From: Deltaproteobacteria bacterium
GTDB taxonomy: Bacteria; Myxococcota_A; Polyangia; Haliangiales; Haliangiaceae
Direction: 5' to 3'
Assembly: GCA_029565465.1 (NCBI GenBank)
Contig: JAKQOD010000143.1
Location: 1-50,962, forward strand
DNA: 50,962 nucleotides
In this document: positions 24,767-33,268 of the stretch, in pieces
Layout: each line of letters opens with the position of its first letter
Position numbering within the stretch: position 1 is the first letter of the stretch
Position numbers and translations under genes: made by a program
Notes under the pieces: model-generated
What the model saw: the letters and a program-made list of their open reading frames with translations, nothing else
Told to the model about the DNA's origin: nothing
Databases searched by the model: none

Positions 24767-25096
24767 CTATTTTCGGAGGCCGGGCGCGGTTCCGCGGAAG
24801 TCTATGCATGCGCCGGTTCCGCGGGAGTCTGTGCGCCGTGCGGTTCCGCTGGGTTCTGTGCGCCGTGCGGTTCCGATTTCTGTTCGCGCGGCATTAAGCG
24901 ATGTGCGCAAATCCCAACCGATGCGCCAGGTCAGCCAATGCGCACAGGACAACGCACCTTGCGCGTACCAGCCATTTGCTTGATCAAACTCACGAATCGC
25001 CGTCAATAAACGATGCATCGCAGCGTCGATATGCGCGGCCATCTCAGCGATTTGGTCACCCAACACTTCTAACTCCACCTTTGCACTCGGTTGCAT
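24767..25096 (-). pseudogene. N-terminal remnant of a DUF222/HNH endonuclease gene
   Basis: The first ~75 residues carry the DUF222 start: VLGDQIAEMAAHIDAAMHRL, TAIREFDQANGW, GALSCAHWLTWRIGWDL. After that the frame runs into short repeats (GTARRTEPSGTARRTDSRGT) and stops at 109 residues, where intact members run to about 350-450. The start ATG (25096) lies in the palindrome TTGCATGCAA (25091-25100). The missing middle and HNH part are replaced by the vapBC module, and the C-terminal piece is at 23608-23931. Confidence 0.75.
24783..24887. repeat. Four degenerate ~26-bp tandem repeats at the break in the DUF222 gene
   Basis: Four consecutive units share the core GCGGTTCCGC followed by G(A/T)(G/A)T(C/T)CTGTGC-like sequence. 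The third and fourth begin with the same GCCGTGCGGTTCCG. They occupy the 3' end of the N-terminal fragment and no intact family member would have them. They lie between the true DUF222 sequence and vapB. Confidence 0.6.
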
Positions 25097-25672
25097 GCAA
25101 GCACTCTATCATTGCGATTTTCGGTTCTTTCAGATCGCGTCAGCGACGAGAATTCGCCTCCATTGCGAAAACATCGAACGCATCAAGCTTTCACATCTCT
25201 GCGCGCAATTCGGCGCGTTTCCAAATCCAATTGCCTGCGCCTTGTCTATGCGTGTCCTTAGTCGCTAAAAAAAATCGTCAACGAAAAAGCGAACATCGTT
25301 GTCGATTATTTGTTCCATTCTTCGACGAGGACCCGCCGTGGTTGCGCATTCCCCAACGATGAATATTCAACTGAGCGCGCCGCCGCCTTGTTCAATCTAT
25401 TCCACGAGCGGCGCAGCAGACTCGTAGCCTGCACAGCGTCCGCGGCTGCGCTGCCAGCAGCAGCGCGCGTGGACGAAGCGCCAAGCCGCGCCGCGCGGGA
25501 GCGTCCGTGAGGTGACCGTTCACCAATCCTTGCAACTGCAGCGGGTTCTCACCAGCGAAGCACGCTTGTTGCGACGCTGGGTTTCAAACGAGTTGCAGTA
25601 GCAGGCGCGGCCAAGGCGCAAAATTCGAGCTCGCAACTAGAGAATCCACCCGGCGGGTGACATAGTCCCAGC
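25097..25672. other. Gene-free stretch between the DUF222 remnant and the HD gene
   Basis: I see no supported gene in these 576 bases. The first half is less GC-rich and includes an A8 run near 25267. The second half is GC-rich. Close to its right end is the dyad CACCC-GGC-GGGTG (25647-25659), 13 bases before the HD gene start, which could be an operator or a leader hairpin. A GCGGCTGCGCTGCC word at about 25441 also occurs in the left-hand repeat tract at about 541. Confidence 0.4.
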
Positions 25673-26266
25673 ATGATGTATGAGTCCGTCGAGTCACTCG
25701 TCGCCTGCATCGACGAACCGAACCGCAGCGGGTGCTCGCGTATGCTTAGTGAGCATCGCGAACTATTCGCAACCGTGCAGGGCTCGACGCACAACCATCA
25801 AGCGTGGCCTGGCGGCTACCTTGATCATGTAGTCGAAGTCATGAACATCGCGAACGTGCTCTACGAACAGTTTAGCGCACTGCGCCCACTGCCGTTCTCG
25901 CGCTCAGACCTCCTGCTCGTGGTGTTCCTCCACGACATCGAAAAACCATGGAAGTACGAGCTGGGTGACGATGGCCAGCTTCACCACAAAGCTGCGATGC
26001 AAGGCAAAGCAGCACATCAACAGTTCCGTTTGGAGATGCTCGCGCGTTATGGCATTGCGCTAACGGCCGAGCACGAAAACGGTTTGCGCTACGCAGAGGG
26101 CGAGCTCACCGATTACACCAACCAGCAGCGCCGCATGGGGCCGCTGGCGGCAATGGCGCACATGTGCGACGTAGCAAGTGCCCGCCTGTGGTTTGATCAT
26201 CCCGCGGCCGTCGACGATCCGTGGACCGGTGCGCGCCGTGCAGCAACGTCCGCACGAGTCGGATAG
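25673..26266 (+). CDS. HD-domain-like phosphohydrolase
   Basis: The 197-residue protein has an HD-type metal site: His52 in GGYLDHVVEVMNIA and the His87-Asp88 pair in VVFLHDIEKPWKYE. These match the pattern H...HD of the superfamily, which hydrolyses nucleotides or phosphomonoesters. A later Asp for the fourth ligand could be in MAHMCDVASARLW (about residue 165). It lacks signal or membrane segments and is likely cytoplasmic. The next gene overlaps or follows within five bases and may encode a partner. The substrate cannot be guessed. Confidence 0.7.
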   Translation: MMYESVESLVACIDEPNRSGCSRMLSEHRELFATVQGSTHNHQAWPGGYLDHVVEVMNIANVLYEQFSALRPLPFSRSDLLLVVFLHDIEKPWKYELGDDGQLHHKAAMQGKAAHQQFRLEMLARYGIALTAEHENGLRYAEGELTDYTNQQRRMGPLAAMAHMCDVASARLWFDHPAAVDDPWTGARRAATSARVG

Positions 26267-26780
26267 CGGCGTGCCTGACCACGGCACCCTGCCCGTTGCT
26301 TTGCTCGGCGCGCTGTTTGTTAGCGACGACGGCAAGCTCGCATGTCAAACGGTGCGCGGCGATCATGACCATGGCGACAATGCGCCGTTTCGGACCACGG
26401 TTTGGGCGGGCATCGGCGGGCCAGTATTGGCGCAGCAGGTTTACACGCGGTGGCATCCAGCGAAGGCGCCGCACGCAGAGCGCGCAAGCGAACGGCTCGG
26501 GTTACTACAAGTTGAGCTCGACGCTGCGTGCGTCGGTGATGTGTACAATCTTTACGTTGTACAGCGCAATCAAGCGCTTACCGCCGCGAGTGACAAAGAG
26601 TGGATCGCCGCGGGGGCCGATACGCCGCTCGACGAGCTGCGCTTGTTTCCCGAATTCCAAAGCAGCCCGTTCACCCCAGCCGATTGGGACTGGGATTGGC
26701 GGAGTGGCTGGTGGTACCCATACGCAACGTTCCGAGCTGCGACGGCCGCCGAGCTGCTCGCCCATGCGACGCGTGGCTAG
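26238..26780 (+). CDS. Hypothetical protein paired with the HD gene
   Basis: The protein of about 170-180 residues has a small alpha/beta look (LPVALLGALFVSDDGKLACQ, ERLGLLQVELDAACVGDVYN, LYVVQRNQALTAASDKEW). It ends with an aromatic-rich tail (FTPADWDWDWRSGWWYPYAT). The start could be the GTG at 26238, overlapping the HD gene by 29 bases, or the GTG at 26271 just after its stop. Neither has a strong ribosome site, so translation is probably coupled. I recognise no family. Confidence 0.55.
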   Translation: MQQRPHESDSGVPDHGTLPVALLGALFVSDDGKLACQTVRGDHDHGDNAPFRTTVWAGIGGPVLAQQVYTRWHPAKAPHAERASERLGLLQVELDAACVGDVYNLYVVQRNQALTAASDKEWIAAGADTPLDELRLFPEFQSSPFTPADWDWDWRSGWWYPYATFRAATAAELLAHATRG

Positions 26781-26789
26781 CCAACTGAG

Positions 26790-28709
26790 CTAGCGCTTCG
26801 AACCGTACTTGGCTTCGAAGAACAGTTCCATCTTGGCAAGCAAGCCGGCAACGTCAGCGATGGCAGGCACGGAGATGCGGCAGATCTGCACGTTGTTGCG
26901 CTTCTGGGCGTTTTTGACGGCGGCCGACAACGAACCCTGTGTCGATTCTTGTGGATTGATGATGTAGAAGTAATCGCGTTTGCCATCGCCGGTGGATTGG
27001 CCGTAGCTAACGCGGCTCTTGACCAAGTCAGGCGCTGCCGCGAGCATGCTAGCGACGAAATCGTCGACGAGGTCAGCATGCTCGGTTGGCGCAGGCGGCA
27101 GATAAAACGAAATCAAACCGCAGGCCAAGCCAGCGTCGACTTGGGCTGGCGTCATGGCGTAAAGCGTAATGTCGTGGCCACGTGCTGCAAGTGCGCTGCG
27201 AATGCCGTTGGCCAGTGCTGCGGTGTTCGTCGCAACCGCTGCCATGCGTTCGCGCAAGTCGCTAAGGCCGTCGCGCAAGATCGCAAGCTGGCCAGGTTTG
27301 GCCAGCGAATCAGCGTCGGTGGCAAGCACATGCGCTGCCGTAATGATGTCACGCGCCAGCGGATGCTTGCCGCACGCCGCAACACCGAGGGTGGTTTTGC
27401 CTTTGGTAAAGTATTTCGAGCCGCTTTTGACGACGATGAAGGGCCAATCGCCAGCGACATCAGCGGCGAGCGCTGGATACAGCGGAGCCAAGGTTGTATC
27501 GATCAAAATCGGTACGGTGCGGCCCCACTGGGTTTCGTAGCCACGCACGGCCGCCATCAGCGCTGCCATGTCGTGCATCTGCAATTCAGGATTGGTTGGC
27601 GTTTCAATGAACACACAGGCTGGCGCGCCGCCGAGGTTGTTCAAGCGCTCGACGATTTTGTCGACGAGCACGCTGCGTTGCTCGCCACTGTCGGCGTCGA
27701 TGACTGGCAGTGGGACTGGTAGCAGCGCCGTGGTGGTTGCAAGCAAATCGGTGATCAGCTGGCCCGTGCCGCCGTAACCGTTTTGCGCGTAGAAGAATGA
27801 CACCCGTTCGTTTGGCTTGCCCACCGTGTTCACTGCAGCCGCAAACACCGCGGCTTCGGCAGCTAAGCCGGTGCAGAAGTACAGCGCTTGCGCGACTTCA
27901 GGGAACAATGTGCGCATCGCACCGTCGCAGACAGCAGCGGTTGCTTGCGCCTCTGGCGCCGAAGCAACGCCAACTGCAAGTTCAAGCTCGCGCAACGCAT
28001 CGGCAGCAAGCAAGGCCGACACGGTACGTTTGCGAACGATCTGAATACCACGCGGCGGAATGCGCGCTGCGTCGGTAACCAGCAACATGCCACCGTTGGT
28101 GGTTGGGTAACACACAGCGTCGGCAGGTTCGTTGCGCACATCGCCCGTGAAGCGCGCGTTGCGAACGATCACGGTGAGCACCTCGGCGCGTTTGGCGACC
28201 GACGACAATGCATTGTTTTCGTGCAGTTCTACGTTCCGCGCCGCGAGTTGCGCACGAAGCACTGCCGAAATCGGCAACGTGCCTTCGGCAAAAATGCGCA
28301 CGGGCAACGTGCGCTGCGGATCTTCGATCACGCTCAACCATGGCTTGGTCACCGACGCAAACGACCACGCTTGTGCAGCATGGGTCTGCGCTTGCACCAA
28401 CATTTCGTACACCGTTGACAGCGGCTGACCGAGCCGAGCGTAGTCGTACGGCAAGCCACATGCTGCCAAGCGTTCACGCAGTGCGGCTGCATCGCGCACG
28501 TCGTCGCGCAAAATCTCCGTCACTGCAGCAGCGACGCGCCCTGCAAACGCAGTGTCGGAGTCGAACCGAGTCAAATCGTACGTCGTGGCCGTCGGCGCCC
28601 AATCATCGGGGAGCGCTCCTGGTTGGCCAAGCAGGCGTGGCAGTACGCCAATGAGGTTCGAAGCGAGGTTCGCAGCAAGGCTTGCAGGGGTCGTTGATGT
28701 TGATGTCAT
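26790..28709 (-). CDS. PLP-dependent Cys/Met-metabolism-type enzyme with N-terminal extension
   Basis: The 639-residue protein has a C-terminal fold-type I PLP domain of the cystathionine gamma-synthase group. FIETPTNPELQ (about 368-378), LIDTTLAPLYP with the PLP-facing Asp404, and VVKSGSKYFTKGKTTLG with the Schiff-base Lys432 can be recognised. Usual members have about 390 residues. This one has some 240 extra N-terminal residues without a known motif. The reaction is a gamma- or beta-elimination/replacement on a sulfur amino acid or relative, but the exact substrate is uncertain. The start is the ATG at 28709. It is divergent from the lipase-like gene. Confidence 0.8.
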   Translation of the reverse strand: MTSTSTTPASLAANLASNLIGVLPRLLGQPGALPDDWAPTATTYDLTRFDSDTAFAGRVAAAVTEILRDDVRDAAALRERLAACGLPYDYARLGQPLSTVYEMLVQAQTHAAQAWSFASVTKPWLSVIEDPQRTLPVRIFAEGTLPISAVLRAQLAARNVELHENNALSSVAKRAEVLTVIVRNARFTGDVRNEPADAVCYPTTNGGMLLVTDAARIPPRGIQIVRKRTVSALLAADALRELELAVGVASAPEAQATAAVCDGAMRTLFPEVAQALYFCTGLAAEAAVFAAAVNTVGKPNERVSFFYAQNGYGGTGQLITDLLATTTALLPVPLPVIDADSGEQRSVLVDKIVERLNNLGGAPACVFIETPTNPELQMHDMAALMAAVRGYETQWGRTVPILIDTTLAPLYPALAADVAGDWPFIVVKSGSKYFTKGKTTLGVAACGKHPLARDIITAAHVLATDADSLAKPGQLAILRDGLSDLRERMAAVATNTAALANGIRSALAARGHDITLYAMTPAQVDAGLACGLISFYLPPAPTEHADLVDDFVASMLAAAPDLVKSRVSYGQSTGDGKRDYFYIINPQESTQGSLSAAVKNAQKRNNVQICRISVPAIADVAGLLAKMELFFEAKYGSKR

Positions 28710-28884
28710 GGTCTTGTCCGAGCGCAAAGAACGGCGGCAGCCTAGCAGAAATCGAGCGGTTACCCTCGGTGGCACTAAGCCGAAATACAATCGCACGCCG
28801 CAATGCGTTAGCGAGTGCACAACCGATGACTGGCACTGGTTTGCTGCAATGAGTTTCGGCACCGTCGGTGTTATGCTCGCCCTA

Positions 28885-29815
28885 GTGAAGTCACGTTGGC
28901 TCAGCGTTGCAGCCGTGCTTGCCGCTTGTGGTGGTGAGCCATCATCTGGCCTTGATTCGCCGAGCCCCGACGCCGACGCCAGTACAAGCCGATGCCGACT
29001 GGCCACCCATTGCTACCGACGCCAAGTTGTATACGTCCGACGGACAAGCTTACGCCGTCACCGAGGTTGGTGCAGCAATTGACCATGCGTTGCGCAACCA
29101 AGCCGACAACGTGATTCTGTATGTGCATGGCCGTGCCTGCGGCGGCGGCGGCGAGCCAATGAAGTCGCTTGGCGAAGCCGTGCCAAACATGGAAGCCGGC
29201 TACAGCGCGGCGGTTGTGATGCTGGTGTGGCCTGGCGCCGACGACAGTTGCCCACTGGGATTTCCCGAAGCCAAAGCGCGGGCCAGCGGCGGCGGCATCA
29301 CCCAGACGCTGCGGTCGTTTGCAGCGTACAAAGCGCAAGGGCACGGCGCTGGCGTGAAGTTTACGTTTATCACCCACAGCATGGGCAGCTTGGTGTTGGA
29401 AGCGTCGGCACTTGCTAACGGTAGCGCTGGGCTGCCAACGAATTTGTTCGAAAATATCATCATCAATTCAGGCGCTAGCGCAGCAGCAGATCATGCGACG
29501 TGGGCCAATGCACTAACGTTTGCACCGGTTGCCTTTGTCACGGTAAACGACGGTGACAATGTATTACGGCTTGCAGGAAACGGTCGCTTAGGCCGCAGTG
29601 TCGACGGAGCCACGCTTGCGCCGCGCATCACGTATGTCGATTTCACAGCCAACAACGTCAACCATGCGTACTACCTACCAAGTGGGCAAAAAGGCGACGG
29701 CATGAAAGCGTTTTACCAAACCGTGATGAACGGTAAGCCGTTTGTCTTTACCGGCGCAGCAGGCACCCAGGAACAACGCAACGGCGCGACGATCTATCAC
29801 TTTAACGGCCAGTAG
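28885..29815 (+). CDS. Alpha/beta-hydrolase lipoprotein with a frameshift after the signal peptide
   Basis: The GTG at 28885 opens a good lipoprotein signal (MKSRWLSVAAVLAACGG). That frame leaves the protein after about 30 codons, and the mature enzyme continues in the next frame (from about 28980: QADADWPPIATDAKLYTSDG). The mature part has NVILYVHGRACGGG, FTFITHSMGSLVLE with the nucleophile Ser in THSMG, and a later NNVNHAYYLPSG with a possible catalytic His. One extra base near 28975-28985 would explain the shift. It may be a sequencing error or a real mutation. A signal-less reading could start at a TTG at 28907. Function: secreted esterase/lipase-like hydrolase. Confidence 0.65.
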
Positions 29816-29822
29816 CGGTGCA

Positions 29823-30119
29823 CTAGCGCAGGCGGGTAGCAAAGATCATCGACGTTGCGATGATCGCAGTGCCTGCCACAAACCAGGCAAAGCCCTTGAG
29901 CATGCCTTTACGAAAATCCGCGACTGGATAATTACCACCACCGAACTGTTTGTAGATCAACTGCCGCATGATGACGGTTGCGCCGACGATGATCACCACG
30001 GCGCCAACCGCTTGAATCGCCAGCTCCAACGCACTGCGTGGGTCTTCCGCCACTGGCGCAGCGGCAGGCGCAACCGCCGAGCCAACAGTTTGAGCAACTT
30101 GAACGAGCGCAGCCAACAT
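29823..30119 (-). CDS. Small two-helix membrane protein
   Basis: The 98-residue protein has two probable membrane helices: AIQAVGAVVIIVGATVIM (about 34-51) and GMLKGFAWFVAGTAIIATSM (about 71-90). They are separated by a short polar loop with Gly and Lys (KQFGGGNYPVADFRK). It lies 52 bases after the transglycosylase gene on the same strand, so it may share its transcript. No family is recognised. Confidence 0.65.
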   Translation of the reverse strand: MLAALVQVAQTVGSAVAPAAAPVAEDPRSALELAIQAVGAVVIIVGATVIMRQLIYKQFGGGNYPVADFRKGMLKGFAWFVAGTAIIATSMIFATRLR

Positions 30120-30171
30120 GGCGGCACACTACATCAACGGCGGCAGGTGGCAAGGTGGCCGACGCCAAGGT

Positions 30172-32382
30172 TTAATACGTAATGTTGTTCTTCACATACG
30201 CTTTGTCGACGGAAAGCGGCTGCTGATAGTCCTCGCCAGCATACAAGTAGCGATAGCGCGCGTAGTTCTCGGTGACCTTTTTCATGTACTCGCGAGTTTG
30301 CACGTAAGGCACCAGTTCAACGAACTCGTCGATTTCGCGATCACCATTTTGATCGAGCCATTTCATGACGGGGCGCGGGCCACTGTTGAAGGAGCCTGCC
30401 CCGATTGGTATCTGCTTTTTGAACTTGGTCAACATGTGGCCGATGTACCAACTGCCGGTTTGAATATTGAACTCGGGCTCGTACAAGCGGCCGTCGTCGT
30501 ATTGCAACTTGATCGTGGCACACACCCGCTTCGTCGTCGGCGGGATCATCTGCAGCAAGCCCTGCGCATCGGCATATGAAATGTCGTGCGGATTGAAGCC
30601 GCTTTCTTTGCGCATGATCGAATACAGATAACCTTCAGGATTATCGCCCAAGGCTTGGTGCTTTTCGATCAACGCTTGATAGGCCTGCGGGTACGCGTTT
30701 TGCCACCACGTTTTGGCCGCGCCCGTCGGTGGGCCGTTGAGCGCGGAGTTCGCGTGCACGATCGAAAGCATCCACGGGCGATTAAAATTCGATGCTTGCC
30801 GGAACCGATCGAACAGCACAGCGAAGCCTGCTGCGCGATTGTGGCGTTTGAGAAACCCGCCTTCATCGCGAGTGAGTTCATAGCCAGCCTCGGCGATGAG
30901 GCCGGCAGCGATCAGCTCGTCGGCGCGCGCGATCAAGGGATCGTCAGCAAGGCTTGCGTCAGGCGCTTCGTCGATGCTCGGCCCTTGTGGCCGTGGCGAT
31001 GCCACGCCGAACGGACCTATGGCGGCCCCTGCAGCAGCGAGCCGCGCACGCGCTAACATCGCGTACCACGAAAATGGAAAGCGTTTCACGATGGCAGCGT
31101 AGCCGTCGCGCGCAGCGTCGGCATTTTGCAAACGCTCGTCGGTGCGCGCCAACCAATATTGGCCCTTGCCGCCTTCAAGTGCGCCCCCATGCTTCGAAAG
31201 CGCCAACAGTTTGGTTTTGGCTTGCGCGAAATCGCCAAGCAAATAATGCGACATGCCCAAGAACCACAACGAATCGTCCATCCATTTGGAGGCTGGATAT
31301 TTTTCTAGCGCAGTCTCCAGCGGGCCAATCGCGGCTTTGTAATTGCCTCGATTAAATTCGAGCCAGCCAGTCAAAAACTGAGCTTCTTGCGCCCACGCCG
31401 TCGACGGAAACTCAGCTACCACGCGCTGATACCACTTGATCGCTTCGTCATCGCGATCGGCGCGCGACATCGCACGTGCACCATGAAACATGGCTTCCGC
31501 AGCGCTGCCGCCCGACATGTTGGCTGCAACTCCAAGCAACAGGTCGCCGGCTTCGCCGTAGCGACGGCGCATTTTGTACAGCGTGGTGCCAAGCCAATAA
31601 TCGCGTTGCACTTTTTCGCCGGCCGATAGCTTGCTGACATCGAGTTGTTCGATCTCGGCGACGGCAGCGTCCCACGCATGCGCATCGGTCATCTTTTTGG
31701 CGCGCTCAATGTGATCGATCGGCGACAACGCGGCTTCAGGCGCTTTGGCAGCAACCAACAACGCCATCGCGTCATCAGCAAACGGATGCGACGGCCAGTC
31801 AAGGATCACGCGGCGATACCAGCGCCGTGCTTCGGCGTTGAGCGCTGCACCAGCATCGTCGAGCACACCATGCTTGGCTTGCGCAATGCGAAACAGCACG
31901 GTGCCAACATCGGCGCGCTGGTCGACGTTTTTGCCACCAAGCAACTTTTCATACGCACTTGCAGCTGCGCGATAGCGTTTGGCAACCCAGTCAGCGTCGG
32001 CCAGGCGCCATGCCACGCTCGAGGCAAACCGCGAGTTGCCGATTTTGCTTAGCGCTGTGAAATGCTGTTTCGCATCGGCGCCCCGCCCGGCCACCAACGC
32101 AAGTTGGCCACGCAGCCACAACGAGTAATCGCGATTAATCAGTGAGTCGTCGTCAACCTGGGTCAACTCGCGCTCGGCGGTGGCCAAATCACCGGCGTCG
32201 TAGGCATGGTACGCCGCGCCCAAGTGGGTTGCGGATGCCGCCGCAGCAGCCGGATTGCGCCGTGGCGCAGTAGCCGCCTTCGCTGGCTTTTTGCCTTTGG
32301 CCCACGCCGCTGGCGTCGCCACCGTCGCACCGACGGTGAAGGCACCGATCCAAATCGCGTAAAACCAGCGTTGCCGAGCCAT
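30172..32382 (-). CDS. Soluble lytic murein transglycosylase (SLT domain, TPR-like N-terminus)
   Basis: The 736-residue exported protein cleaves the glycan chains of peptidoglycan to 1,6-anhydromuropeptides. The first ~28 residues are a signal peptide (VGATVATPAAWAKG). Residues about 35-500 are helical tetratricopeptide-like repeats (for example WYQRVVAEFPSTAWAQEAQF), as in Slt70. The catalytic SLT domain is C-terminal: YSIMRKESGFNPHDISYADA with catalytic Glu at about 593, GLLQMIPPTTKRVC, IGAGSFNSGP. A final RYRYLYAGEDYQ segment follows. The gene begins 57 bases after mtfA and may form an operon with it and the small membrane gene. Confidence 0.92.
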   Translation of the reverse strand: MARQRWFYAIWIGAFTVGATVATPAAWAKGKKPAKAATAPRRNPAAAAASATHLGAAYHAYDAGDLATAERELTQVDDDSLINRDYSLWLRGQLALVAGRGADAKQHFTALSKIGNSRFASSVAWRLADADWVAKRYRAAASAYEKLLGGKNVDQRADVGTVLFRIAQAKHGVLDDAGAALNAEARRWYRRVILDWPSHPFADDAMALLVAAKAPEAALSPIDHIERAKKMTDAHAWDAAVAEIEQLDVSKLSAGEKVQRDYWLGTTLYKMRRRYGEAGDLLLGVAANMSGGSAAEAMFHGARAMSRADRDDEAIKWYQRVVAEFPSTAWAQEAQFLTGWLEFNRGNYKAAIGPLETALEKYPASKWMDDSLWFLGMSHYLLGDFAQAKTKLLALSKHGGALEGGKGQYWLARTDERLQNADAARDGYAAIVKRFPFSWYAMLARARLAAAGAAIGPFGVASPRPQGPSIDEAPDASLADDPLIARADELIAAGLIAEAGYELTRDEGGFLKRHNRAAGFAVLFDRFRQASNFNRPWMLSIVHANSALNGPPTGAAKTWWQNAYPQAYQALIEKHQALGDNPEGYLYSIMRKESGFNPHDISYADAQGLLQMIPPTTKRVCATIKLQYDDGRLYEPEFNIQTGSWYIGHMLTKFKKQIPIGAGSFNSGPRPVMKWLDQNGDREIDEFVELVPYVQTREYMKKVTENYARYRYLYAGEDYQQPLSVDKAYVKNNITY

Positions 32383-32439
32383 GCCGTTAGTATACCGCTG
32401 GCAACCAGAAACCCCAGTTTTTGTTGCCGGCCCAACCGC

Positions 32440-33204
32440 CTACCGGGCCGCCGGATCCTGGTGATAAAAGGCTTTGAGCTGCGCATACAACGCGGGGTGC
32501 TGCTGCAGCAACAGCGGCCCCCGTTCAAAAAACATCTCGGTCACAACGGCAAAAAATTCAGCGGGGTTGGTTGCCGCATAGTCGTCGATGATCGGCAACG
32601 CGCCAGCTTCGAGGTGCGTTACCAGCTCCTGATATTCGTGTCCCAACACGTGTGCCCACATGCGGTAACCGGTCCAGGGCAAGGTTGGTACACCGTCAAA
32701 TTTACCGTCTTCACCGTCGAGCTGATGGGCAAACTCGTGCATCACCACATTGTGGCCGTCGACGGTGTTGAGCGCATCGTATTGGGCCTGGTCCCATGCC
32801 AAGACCACCGCGCCTTGCAACGAAGTTTCGCCTAGTCGCGCTTGTAGGCCATCGAGCACGACATGGCCATCGGCAGCGCGGTGTGGTGCTAAGTACGCAG
32901 TTGGATATACCAAGATCGAATCGACCCGTGGGTACATATCGGTGTCGCGATGCAACAGCAGCAAGCAAGCCTGCGCTGCAATGGTCAAGCGAATTTCCTC
33001 GGTGATGGTCAGGCCACCGCAGCCTTCGAACGACTTCTCGGCGAGGAACACTTGGATCAACGCTTCGAGCTCGCGCCGTTCGTCGGCATCAAGCTTCGCC
33101 ACGTAAGGCACATTGTGGGCCAAAATCTTCTGCTGAGCGTCCGTCAGTGGTACCGCGCCTTGCGCATCGCGGCGACGGTTTTTGAAAAAATCAAATACGC
33201 CCAT
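32440..33204 (-). CDS. mtfA: MtfA-like zinc peptidase (M90 family)
   Basis: The 254-residue cytoplasmic protein has the M90 metal site VMHEFAHQLDG (His156, Glu157, His160) and the third-ligand region NPAEFFAVVTEMFFE (about 212-226). The family's SxxLVYP strand (VDSILVYPTAYL) and LSWdxV (VLAWDQAQYDALN) block are also seen. MtfA in E. coli binds the glucose-pathway repressor Mlc and has aminopeptidase activity. A similar link here is unknown. It starts a minus-strand unit with the lytic transglycosylase and is divergent from gcdH. Confidence 0.9.
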   Translation of the reverse strand: MGVFDFFKNRRRDAQGAVPLTDAQQKILAHNVPYVAKLDADERRELEALIQVFLAEKSFEGCGGLTITEEIRLTIAAQACLLLLHRDTDMYPRVDSILVYPTAYLAPHRAADGHVVLDGLQARLGETSLQGAVVLAWDQAQYDALNTVDGHNVVMHEFAHQLDGEDGKFDGVPTLPWTGYRMWAHVLGHEYQELVTHLEAGALPIIDDYAATNPAEFFAVVTEMFFERGPLLLQQHPALYAQLKAFYHQDPAAR

Positions 33205-33268
33205 CGACCACGCCCTGCTGGGTTGCTGAACTCATCACTGTCGCAGTATACCGCAGCAACGAGGATTT

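Noticed and set aside
24783..24887. Possible CRISPR-like array
   Set aside because: Units are contiguous and degenerate, without constant-length spacers.
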